From: Candidatus Nitrosopumilus sp.
Lineage (GTDB): Archaea; Thermoproteota; Nitrososphaeria; Nitrososphaerales; Nitrosopumilaceae
DNA length: 12,819 nucleotides
Assembly (NCBI GenBank): GCA_018657375.1
Contig: JABHXI010000029.1
Span: 1 to 12,819 of the forward strand
Direction: 5' to 3'
The notes under the pieces are model-generated. The model saw nothing but the letters and a program-made list of their open reading frames with translations. It searched no databases and had not been told where the DNA came from. Positions 6,567 through 11,829 of the stretch are shown piece after piece. Each line of letters starts with the position of its first letter. Within the stretch, counting starts at the first letter, position 1. A program made the position numbers and the translations under genes.

Positions 6567-6863
6567 ATGCTCATGGAAGAGATTAATGAACAGGCAAATA
6601 AAATGCAAGACGTCATAAACATCGGAAATGATCCAGTGATGCTCACTGCAACAGAAGTATTAGCAAAACTAATGATTAAAAATGAAATTATTTTAAAGGC
6701 AAGAGGTCAATCGATTCCTAACGCAGTTGCAGTTGCAAACATAATCACAGGAACAATGGCTTCGGGTGTTTACAAAATTGAAAAAATCAAATTAGATACT
6801 GTTGCAGAAGCAGGCATTGGAAATATGACATCAACAGTTGAAATAATTATAAACAAAAACTAG
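6567..6863 (+). CDS. alba: DNA/RNA-binding protein Alba
   Basis: Abundant archaeal chromatin protein that binds DNA and RNA as a dimer. The 98-aa product has the Alba domain from about residue 15: VINIGNDPVMLTATEVLAKL, the strand/helix IILKARGQSIPNAVAVANII and the C-terminal strands IEKIKLDTV and TSTVEIIINK. The segment KARGQSI (44-50) is the conserved DNA-contacting and dimer region. The Sulfolobus GKKPVM motif with the acetylated Lys16 is replaced by GNDPVM (20-25), so neither lysine is present. Start alternatives are the ATG at 6567, the ATG two codons later (6573) and Met13; the first is used here. The stop interlocks with the stop of the convergent HTH gene: the four bases CTAG at 6860-6863 give TAG on both strands. 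Confidence 0.93.
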   Translation: MLMEEINEQANKMQDVINIGNDPVMLTATEVLAKLMIKNEIILKARGQSIPNAVAVANIITGTMASGVYKIEKIKLDTVAEAGIGNMTSTVEIIINKN

Positions 6864-7276
6864 TAAACGCTACCAGGACCTTTTAGAAGCATATTTTCAC
6901 ATTCTTTGCAAACTTGTTCATCGATGTCAGATTCCAAATTATGGTGTATCTCACAAATCAGTAAACTAGATTTAATGTAATTGCATAGCCCAATAAACTT
7001 AGAAAGGCTGGACGGGGTATAAGCTAAATCAGAAGATAGGTGATCACACAACTCGTCAATTAGTTGTGAAACTTGTTTTTCTTGTAACAGTTTTGCAATT
7101 AAAGATGGATCACCGCGAGTTCCACGAATATAATTACTAATTGCAGCCTGTGTCACCCCAAGCATTTTTGAAATTTCATCCTCACGAATATCATGCTCTT
7201 GCGCTAATTTTTTAGCCAAAATTGCCCTCAATGCAGGAATCAATGTTTTAGATTCAATCTCAGCAGGAAGTAGCAT
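6860..7276 (-). CDS. XRE-type HTH transcriptional regulator with C-terminal Cys/His cluster
   Basis: Probable DNA-binding regulator. The N-terminal part (MLLPAEIESKTLIPALRAILAKKL region followed by ISKMLGVTQAAISNYIRG at 35-52) matches the archaeal Cro/CI-type HTH group (COG2522-like), whose members often begin MLLP and place the recognition helix at VTQAAIS. Residues 60-105 look alpha-helical. The C-terminal part contains Cys108, His111, His112, Cys123 and Cys126 (ICEIHH, CKEC), which could bind a metal or an Fe-S cluster and act as a sensor. It is 138 aa, about the size of stand-alone members; larger relatives carry a ThiN-type effector domain, which is absent here. A TATA-like box lies about 28 nt upstream of the ATG. 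The gene is convergent and interlocked with alba; its targets are unknown. Confidence 0.85.
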   Translation of the reverse strand: MLLPAEIESKTLIPALRAILAKKLAQEHDIREDEISKMLGVTQAAISNYIRGTRGDPSLIAKLLQEKQVSQLIDELCDHLSSDLAYTPSSLSKFIGLCNYIKSSLLICEIHHNLESDIDEQVCKECENMLLKGPGSVY

Positions 7277-7300
7277 GATTTCTCAATGGCGCAGATATGA

Positions 7301-7308
7301 ATTTAAAG
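7301..7308 (-). promoter_or_regulatory. TATA-like box of the HTH regulator
   Basis: Minus-strand CTTTAAAT is centred about 28.5 nt upstream of the ATG at 7276, giving a leader of about 2 nt. The 100 bases between this gene and the divergent ATP-pyrophosphatase gene are AT-rich. A second box for the latter may lie at 7353-7360, but its spacing to the ATG (about 20 nt) is too short to assign. Confidence 0.35.
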
Positions 7309-7376
7309 TTTACAATAAGTAAATTAAAAATTAAATTCGTCATCAGGCATAGATATTTTAATTTCAAAATTAACAG

Positions 7377-8327
7377 ATGGCATTGGAAGATATTTCTAAA
7401 AAAACATATGAGGTTTTAGAAGAAGCATGCAATTCGTGTGAATCTAATTTAATTTCACTGTCAGGAGGGCTAGATAGTTCCATCATAGCACATTTTCTTA
7501 AGGAAAAAAATCCAAAGAGTGTCGCAGTTGTTTCTGAAGACTTTGTTTCAACAGATCTAACGTATTGTCAAATGGTTTCAAAAGAAATGAAAATACCATT
7601 GTCAATATACAATGTACCCACATCGATCATACTAGACGCGATTGACAACACAGTCAAAATATTAAAAAATTTCAACGATATCGAAATTCGTAATAATGTT
7701 GTGATGTACTTATCAATGAAATGGGCAAAAGAACATAATGAAAAATCAATAATTACGGGCGATGGGGCAGACGAATTATTTGCAGGTTATAAATTTCTAA
7801 TAAATAAACCAGAAAAAGAATTGGAAAAAGAAATAAAAAGACTGTGCTCAATAATGCACTTTCCAAGTCAAAAAATTGGAAAAGCGCTAGGAGTTAAGAT
7901 AGAGTCACCGTTTCTAAATCAGAACGTAGCAGAATTGGCTAATCAAATTCCAATTAATCTAAAAGTAAAAGAAGAAAATGGGAAAAGATACGGAAAATGG
8001 GTTTTGCGTAAAACGTTTGAAAAACACATACCTCAGCAAATTGCATGGAGAGAAAAATCTCCGATGCAAGAAGGAGCTGGAACAGCAGGGTTAACGAATT
8101 TGTTTGAATCCATAATCAGCGAAGAATCATATGTTGAAAGAAAATTAACAGTTGAAAAAGAAGATGGCGTGGTAATTAGAAGTAGAGAATCAATGTATTA
8201 CTATGAAGTTTTTAAGAAAATACACGGCTCCCCAGTAGATGACAATTCTCAAGAAACATGTCCGTATTGTAAACACGAAGTTAAAAATTCAAAATTCTGT
8301 AGAATGTGCGGAGCTTTTCCAATCTAA
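7377..8327 (+). CDS. asparagine synthetase-like ATP-pyrophosphatase with C-terminal zinc ribbon
   Basis: The synthetase half of the AsnB family, which adenylates a carboxylate and amidates it with ammonia. The 316-aa protein has the PP-loop SGGLDSS (29-35), the second nucleotide motif GDGADELFAGY (128-138), and IESPFLNQNVAELANQIP (175-192), all typical of asparagine synthetases. The N-terminal glutamine amidotransferase domain (Cys2 nucleophile) is absent, so it would depend on free ammonia or a partner. The C-terminus has a zinc ribbon CPYC-x9-CRMC (Cys295, 298, 308, 311), not part of standard AsnB, perhaps for RNA or protein binding. The ATG at 7377 is used; a TTG at 7383 is 26.5 nt from a TATA-like ATATTTTA (7353-7360) and is an alternative. 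Its stop interlocks with that of the YHS gene. The substrate is uncertain: aspartate, another carboxylate, or a nucleic-acid base. Confidence 0.85.
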   Translation: MALEDISKKTYEVLEEACNSCESNLISLSGGLDSSIIAHFLKEKNPKSVAVVSEDFVSTDLTYCQMVSKEMKIPLSIYNVPTSIILDAIDNTVKILKNFNDIEIRNNVVMYLSMKWAKEHNEKSIITGDGADELFAGYKFLINKPEKELEKEIKRLCSIMHFPSQKIGKALGVKIESPFLNQNVAELANQIPINLKVKEENGKRYGKWVLRKTFEKHIPQQIAWREKSPMQEGAGTAGLTNLFESIISEESYVERKLTVEKEDGVVIRSRESMYYYEVFKKIHGSPVDDNSQETCPYCKHEVKNSKFCRMCGAFPI

Positions 8328-8470
8328 GAATTATTCTTATACTTGCCCGGTTTTTTAATGAAAATTTTACGACAGCCGTTACAACAGAAATAAAATGTTT
8401 TTCCATTATGATCATGAATTATTCCTAATTCTGCATCAAATTCAAGTCCACAAACAGGATCAACGGGCAC
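8324..8470 (-). CDS. YHS-domain mini-protein, 48 aa
   Basis: A complete small gene found by reading the minus strand. The product is 48 residues, MPVDPVCGLE to KYKNNS. It carries the whole YHS signature: DPVCG (4-8), a central strand, GKTFYFCCNGCRKIF (23-37), then PGKY. Cys7, Cys29, Cys30 and Cys33 are the likely metal ligands. YHS domains bind metals and occur in copper- or heavy-metal-handling proteins such as metal ATPases, and as stand-alone proteins. The GTG start at 8470 has TATAAATA centred exactly 26.5 nt upstream, strong support for a leaderless GTG start. The stop interlocks with that of the convergent ATP-pyrophosphatase gene, a 4-nt overlap seen at other convergent pairs here. A role in copper handling would suit a copper-rich ammonia oxidiser but is inference. 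Confidence 0.88.
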   Translation of the reverse strand: MPVDPVCGLEFDAELGIIHDHNGKTFYFCCNGCRKIFIKKPGKYKNNS

Positions 8471-8492
8471 AAATTTTTTTGTTCTTAAATTC

Positions 8493-8500
8493 TATTTATA
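8493..8500 (-). promoter_or_regulatory. TATA box of the YHS gene
   Basis: Minus-strand TATAAATA has its centre 26.5 nt upstream of the GTG at 8470. It is the same octamer as at 5081-5088 and is the best evidence that the 48-codon frame is expressed. Confidence 0.65.
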
Positions 8501-8631
8501 CATTAAGGAATAACAACAAACACAGATACTCAATGGGTCATACCGATAAATCTAATTTTAGTACCAACGAATAGTATCAAATTGTAAGTTGAGATGTAAA
8601 GATAAATTCAAGATAAGATATCGGACATCTT

Positions 8632-8639
8632 AAAAAAAA
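8632..8639 (-). terminator. poly-T tract downstream of the aldo/keto reductase gene
   Basis: The minus strand has eight consecutive T residues 42-49 nt past the AKR stop. T-runs without a hairpin are the usual archaeal termination signal. In the remaining gene-free stretch from 8501 to 8680 I see no RNA gene or coding frame beyond a 13-codon one at 8533, only AT-rich sequence with short AAGATA-type repeats near 8598-8622. Confidence 0.4.
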
Positions 8640-8680
8640 GTTATGCGAAATGACGTGGCGTAAAATGTTGCGAATTAAAA

Positions 8681-9781
8681 TTACGATGTGAGTTTTTTGA
8701 CCAAAGATAAAAAATCGTTAGAAGTAATTGGCAAAATATTCATAATTTCAAGATTTTCCAAAACATGCTCAGATGTTTTTTGACCTACTAAAGGGGCAAG
8801 AACTCCAGGAGATGAGCGAATAAACTGCAAAGCACGCAGCGAAGGTTTCAAGTCATTAAATTCAGGCATTATGCCAGGGGACAACAGCCTCCCTTGCATG
8901 AACGGGACACTTGTAAACACACCAATTCCTAACGTAACAGCAGATTCCAAGATAGATACAGATTTGTTTTGAACGACTTGGTTTTTTGCAAGTAAAGCTT
9001 GATCATAATTCATGTTGAACGGTAGTTGAATGAATTTAAATCCGTGATTGTCACCACCGATTTGTTTTGCCATTTCAACAACATCCTCAAGTGAAAGATG
9101 TTGAGGATTATCCTTTGCTACCCTGAAACACTCCCAAGTCGCCATGCCATAAAATTTAATTTTTCCCTCAGCACGTTTTTGCTCATACAATTCAAAAACA
9201 GATTTTAATTTTTCCAAGAATTCTTCTTTAGAAATATCTTTAATCTGTGCTTCAATTCCATTATGAAGATACATCAAATCAATGCACTCTAAATTCAAAT
9301 TTTTTAAACTTCTATCTAACTGATCAGACAAATATGCAGGAGTCATACAATGATAACCAGAGTTGATGTCACCTTCCTTGACAATTCCAGGCTTTCCAAG
9401 TTCGCGTATAACGTACTGCATCAAATCCTCTTTGATGTCGCCGTCATTTGTCACATATCCATTTTTACTGCTAATGAATATCTGATCACGGTTGATTTTT
9501 TTTTCATCGATTAATTCAGATATCGCCTTGCCAACAGACCGTTCAGCTTTTTGTGAACGATAGTTAATTGCAGTATCAATGACATTAACACCAGACAAGA
9601 TAGATTGTTTTACAGCACTTGTTACTAATTCATCAGTTTTATTATCAGGATCACCAAGATAGGTTCCAATTCCAACATTAGAAAGAAGAAGGTTTTCAAA
9701 TTTGTTAAAATTAAGTGAATCTATGCCCGAATTTTGAAGAAATTTTTGAGTGCCGTCAGCGGTTGCGGAACCAGAAATCAT
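8681..9781 (-). CDS. aldo/keto reductase family oxidoreductase
   Basis: NAD(P)H-dependent carbonyl reductase of the AKR superfamily, 366 aa. Motifs in order are GIGTYLGDP (37-45), the catalytic set Asp69 and Tyr74 (DTAINYRSQKAERSVG), Lys106 (IFISSKNG) and His173 (DLMYLHN). A C-terminal cofactor-binding region follows (LQFIRSSPGVLAPLVGQK). It belongs to a subgroup with a long insert between strands 3 and 4 (about 110-150, including SGYHCMTPAYLSDQL) and a ~30-residue N-terminal lead before the first strand. The ATG at 9781 lies 7 nt after the stop of the UbiA prenyltransferase gene, so the two are very likely cotranscribed. This suggests a shared quinone- or isoprenoid-related pathway, but no substrate can be read from the sequence. 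No promoter of its own is visible. Confidence 0.88.
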   Translation of the reverse strand: MISGSATADGTQKFLQNSGIDSLNFNKFENLLLSNVGIGTYLGDPDNKTDELVTSAVKQSILSGVNVIDTAINYRSQKAERSVGKAISELIDEKKINRDQIFISSKNGYVTNDGDIKEDLMQYVIRELGKPGIVKEGDINSGYHCMTPAYLSDQLDRSLKNLNLECIDLMYLHNGIEAQIKDISKEEFLEKLKSVFELYEQKRAEGKIKFYGMATWECFRVAKDNPQHLSLEDVVEMAKQIGGDNHGFKFIQLPFNMNYDQALLAKNQVVQNKSVSILESAVTLGIGVFTSVPFMQGRLLSPGIMPEFNDLKPSLRALQFIRSSPGVLAPLVGQKTSEHVLENLEIMNILPITSNDFLSLVKKLTS

Positions 9782-9788
9782 GATAAGC

Positions 9789-10700
9789 CTAGAACAGCGG
9801 TAAATTTATGTCTGTTTGAAGAGAAAATAAGAAACTCAAAGCGAAAAGAACCCCCGTAATTCTGCTAAATTTTAAAGTAGAAGACATGAATGGAACTAGT
9901 TCATCAACAGCATCATAGTTTTTTCGTAAACCTAATCCAGATTTTATTATTAGCGGGAAGCTAAGTAAAGTGATTAAAGATAAAACAGGAAACAGGCTTG
10001 TAGAGACGCCAATTATAATTGCAACGTACGAGATTAGTGGAAAAATCCAGAATAGATTTATTGCTTTTTTCTTTCCAACCACAATGACCAAAGTTTTTCT
10101 GCCTTTGGATTTATCAGCATCGTGATCAGGAAAAGACGCAATAAATAAAACCAACGAAGACAATGTGCCAACTACAATCCCTGCAAGGATAGATTCAACA
10201 TTTACTTCTCCAGATTGAATAAAAAATGTGCCAATCACAATCATCGAACCTTTTACAGCTACAAAGAACTCCCCTAAACCGGAATCAACAATCTTAGTTG
10301 AATAAAAATAGATAGACAGTATTGCAAATCCCAAAATTATTGCAATTAAAATTCCATGCGTCATAACAAAATAACTTCCAATCAGAGAGCCAATTATTAA
10401 AAATGCAACACCAGCACGATAAACAGAAGAAGGTTTCAGCAACCCCTCAGGTAAAACTCCGGTCCCTCCACTCATTTTTGTTCGAGTTGTTTTAGTGTCA
10501 ATACCCCGTTTAAAGTCCCAATAATCATTTAGCAAATCAACACTGGCATGAAGCGCCATCACCCCAGCAAAAGTCAAAACTAGATCAAGGATGTCAACAG
10601 AGCCATTTTGAGACCAATGCAAAGCCAAGCCTACAGAAACGGCAATAATAGATGCCAGAAGGAATCGAACTCGAATAACACGTAGCCATACGGAAATCAT
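9789..10700 (-). CDS. UbiA-family prenyltransferase (MenA-like)
   Basis: Integral-membrane enzyme that attaches a polyprenyl chain to an acceptor. The 303-aa protein has about nine hydrophobic segments (roughly 12-28, 38-56, 94-111, 114-133, 147-162, 169-190, 212-229, 230-252 and 278-294). Both Asp-rich Mg-diphosphate motifs are present: NDYWDFKRGID (58-68) and DHDADKSKGRKT (192-203). The SGGTGVLPEGLL segment (77-88) after motif 1 and the overall form resemble MenA, 1,4-dihydroxy-2-naphthoate polyprenyltransferase. Ammonia-oxidising archaea are known to contain menaquinones, which fits. Alternatives are a lipid-forming UbiA member (DGGGP synthase) or another aromatic prenyltransferase. It is first in an operon with the AKR gene. 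A TATA box lies 25.5 nt upstream of the ATG at 10700. Confidence 0.88.
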   Translation of the reverse strand: MISVWLRVIRVRFLLASIIAVSVGLALHWSQNGSVDILDLVLTFAGVMALHASVDLLNDYWDFKRGIDTKTTRTKMSGGTGVLPEGLLKPSSVYRAGVAFLIIGSLIGSYFVMTHGILIAIILGFAILSIYFYSTKIVDSGLGEFFVAVKGSMIVIGTFFIQSGEVNVESILAGIVVGTLSSLVLFIASFPDHDADKSKGRKTLVIVVGKKKAINLFWIFPLISYVAIIIGVSTSLFPVLSLITLLSFPLIIKSGLGLRKNYDAVDELVPFMSSTLKFSRITGVLFALSFLFSLQTDINLPLF

Positions 10701-10721
10701 CAGGGATAATTTTATTTCATA

Positions 10722-10729
10722 ATATAATA
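10722..10729 (-). promoter_or_regulatory. TATA box of the UbiA/AKR operon
   Basis: Minus-strand TATTATAT is centred 25.5 nt upstream of the ATG at 10700. It lies back to back with the plus-strand box at 10756-10763 in an 85-nt divergent promoter region. Confidence 0.55.
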
Positions 10730-10755
10730 TTCATAAGTTTGGATTTTATACGATA

Positions 10756-10763
10756 TTTTATAT
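10756..10763 (+). promoter_or_regulatory. TATA box of the four-cysteine small protein gene
   Basis: TTTTATAT has its centre exactly 26.5 nt upstream of the GTG at 10786, supporting a leaderless GTG start. Confidence 0.6.
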
Positions 10764-10785
10764 GAAAATGAATTAAATTTTATTC

Positions 10786-10992
10786 GTGATATTTGGAAAA
10801 ATTGAAGAAAATGATATAGTGATAAAATTTGATGTCAAAATTCAATGCGTTAATTGTAAAAAACAAGTTCCAGGAGGAATGAAGTCAAGTGAAAGTTATT
10901 TCAATACGGATGAATTTAACAAAGAGTTAAAAAAATTTCAAAAAACGTATCTTTGTGGTGTTTGCAGAGATAAAAAAAGAGTTAATAATTAA
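10786..10992 (+). CDS. small four-cysteine (zinc-ribbon-like) protein, 68 aa
   Basis: Unknown function. The protein has two CxxC knuckles, CVNC (21-24) and CGVC (57-60), separated by 32 residues, which would form one zinc-ribbon site. The stretch between them (PGGMKSSESYFNTDEFNKEL) is polar with a short amphipathic helix, and the C-terminus is basic (RDKKR). The start is GTG, supported by the TATA box at 26.5 nt. The gene is divergent from the UbiA/AKR operon, and its stop interlocks with that of the convergent DUF2203 gene: TTAA at 10989-10992 reads TAA on both strands. It could be a nucleic-acid-binding or transcription-associated ribbon; nothing in the sequence settles this. Confidence 0.8.
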   Translation: MIFGKIEENDIVIKFDVKIQCVNCKKQVPGGMKSSESYFNTDEFNKELKKFQKTYLCGVCRDKKRVNN

Positions 10993-11390
10993 ATTAAAGA
11001 TTCGTCGTTAACTTCAATAGGCTTTCTTCCAATAAAGCCAGAATCTTTTTCATGCCAAAATTTAATTTCAGTCTCGCCATGTTTCCAACAAAGACAGACC
11101 TCATCATTGAATCTCTTAGAAGGAAAATCTAGTAAACACTGTTCAATACTCTTAATCATCACGCCAGTACTTTCCAAAATTTCAATAGCTTGGTAAAATT
11201 TTGTTATTGCGGAATTTAATTGCTTTTTCAATACAACATACTCTTCAAAAGAATTGGTTGTAGACATAGAAAGTTGTAATTCTTTTTCTATTTTTTTAAC
11301 ATCGTTTTTTGTACTTAAAATATATTCAAATTTTTTAATTACATCAGGTAATGCATCATTTGCCTGATTTGCAGTAAAAAATACAGACAT
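10989..11390 (-). CDS. DUF2203 family protein
   Basis: Conserved protein of unknown function, 133 aa, matching DUF2203 closely. The N-terminus FFTANQANDALPDVIKKFEYI (4-24) is the family's opening strand and helix. A long helical, coiled-coil-like middle follows (30-75: VKKIEKELQL to SAITKFYQAIEIL). The conserved C-terminal block is LLDFPSKRF (86-94), VCLCWKHGETEIKFWHE (98-114) and SGFIGRKPI (117-125). The family occurs in archaea and in bacteria such as Deinococcus and cyanobacteria; I know of no established activity. The ATG at 11390 is the first start in frame with the family N-terminus; a T/A-rich minus-strand ATTTTTAATC (11411-11420) may be its TATA element. Convergent with the four-cysteine gene. 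Confidence 0.88.
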   Translation of the reverse strand: MSVFFTANQANDALPDVIKKFEYILSTKNDVKKIEKELQLSMSTTNSFEEYVVLKKQLNSAITKFYQAIEILESTGVMIKSIEQCLLDFPSKRFNDEVCLCWKHGETEIKFWHEKDSGFIGRKPIEVNDESLI

Positions 11391-11432
11391 AAACTTTTTT
11401 TAAAATACCGGATTAAAAATCTTGGGTGCAAA

Positions 11433-11440
11433 TTTATTAA
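11433..11440 (+). promoter_or_regulatory. TATA-like box of the 11462-11740 gene
   Basis: TTTATTAA has its centre 25.5 nt upstream of the ATG at 11462, implying a leaderless or nearly leaderless transcript. Confidence 0.45.
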
Positions 11441-11461
11441 GAATGATTTTTACTATTAGAT

Positions 11462-11740
11462 ATGAGTGAAGATCCACTAGAGACGATAATTGTACAAACA
11501 ATTAACGGCGCAATAGCTACAATTCCAGGCTATTTACAGGAAATTAAAGAAAATAAAGACACACTGAAAGTTGAAAATGCTCAAGAATTTGTCTATGGCA
11601 TAGTAATGGGAATGGCATTAGGAATGAGTGGGGCAATACTAAGTGCACAAGACAAGCCACCAACAGCAGAAGATCAAATGAGAGTCAGAGACATCATTTA
11701 CAAACACATTCCAGAAATTAGAGAAAGAATTTTTAGTTAA
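11462..11740 (+). CDS. hypothetical protein, 92 aa
   Basis: I do not recognise a family. The protein is acidic and predicted mostly helical. It has a Gly/Met/Ala-rich hydrophobic stretch at 43-62 (FVYGIVMGMALGMSGAILSA) with small residues at regular spacing. This could be a single membrane helix or a tightly packed helix-helix interface. The flanks are charged: MSEDPLETII at the front and IYKHIPEIRERI at the end. No signal peptide or metal motif is seen. The start is supported by a TATA-like box at 25.5 nt. It is divergent from the DUF2203 gene and convergent with the B12-binding-fold gene across an 89-nt gap. Composition matches the neighbours, so a real gene is likely. Confidence 0.75.
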   Translation: MSEDPLETIIVQTINGAIATIPGYLQEIKENKDTLKVENAQEFVYGIVMGMALGMSGAILSAQDKPPTAEDQMRVRDIIYKHIPEIRERIFS

Positions 11741-11750
11741 AAATTAGCCA

Positions 11751-11796
11751 ATGGGGGTTATCGTTAGGTAGTTTTAGACAAGATTAACCATCCCAT
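11751..11796. repeat. imperfect inverted repeat between convergent genes
   Basis: Left arm ATGGGGGTTATC (11751-11762) pairs with right arm GATTAACCATCCCAT (11782-11796): five pairs ATGGG/CCCAT, then GGTTA/TAACC after a 2-nt bulge, then TC/GA. The loop is about 20 nt. It lies in the only roomy convergent gap of the window (11741-11829) and may be a transcription stop or processing structure for one or both genes. Confidence 0.45.
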
Positions 11797-11829
11797 GGAC
11801 AGTATTTTGGATTAGAAAATAATTATGCA

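Noticed and set aside
8533..8574. 13-codon ORF starting ATGGGTCATACC in the gap after the YHS promoter
   Set aside because: Too short to judge, no domain, and the only nearby TATA box is better assigned to the YHS gene on the other strand.
8616..8640. AAGAT...ATCTT hairpin followed by A8 as an intrinsic terminator
   Set aside because: The stem is only five A/T-rich pairs and the homopolymer is A on the plus strand. Only the minus-strand T-run was kept as a weak terminator.
10661..10675. tRNA T-loop-like string (minus strand GAGTTCGATTCC)
   Set aside because: It lies inside the UbiA coding sequence (VRFLLA region), and no acceptor stem or anticodon arm can be built around it.
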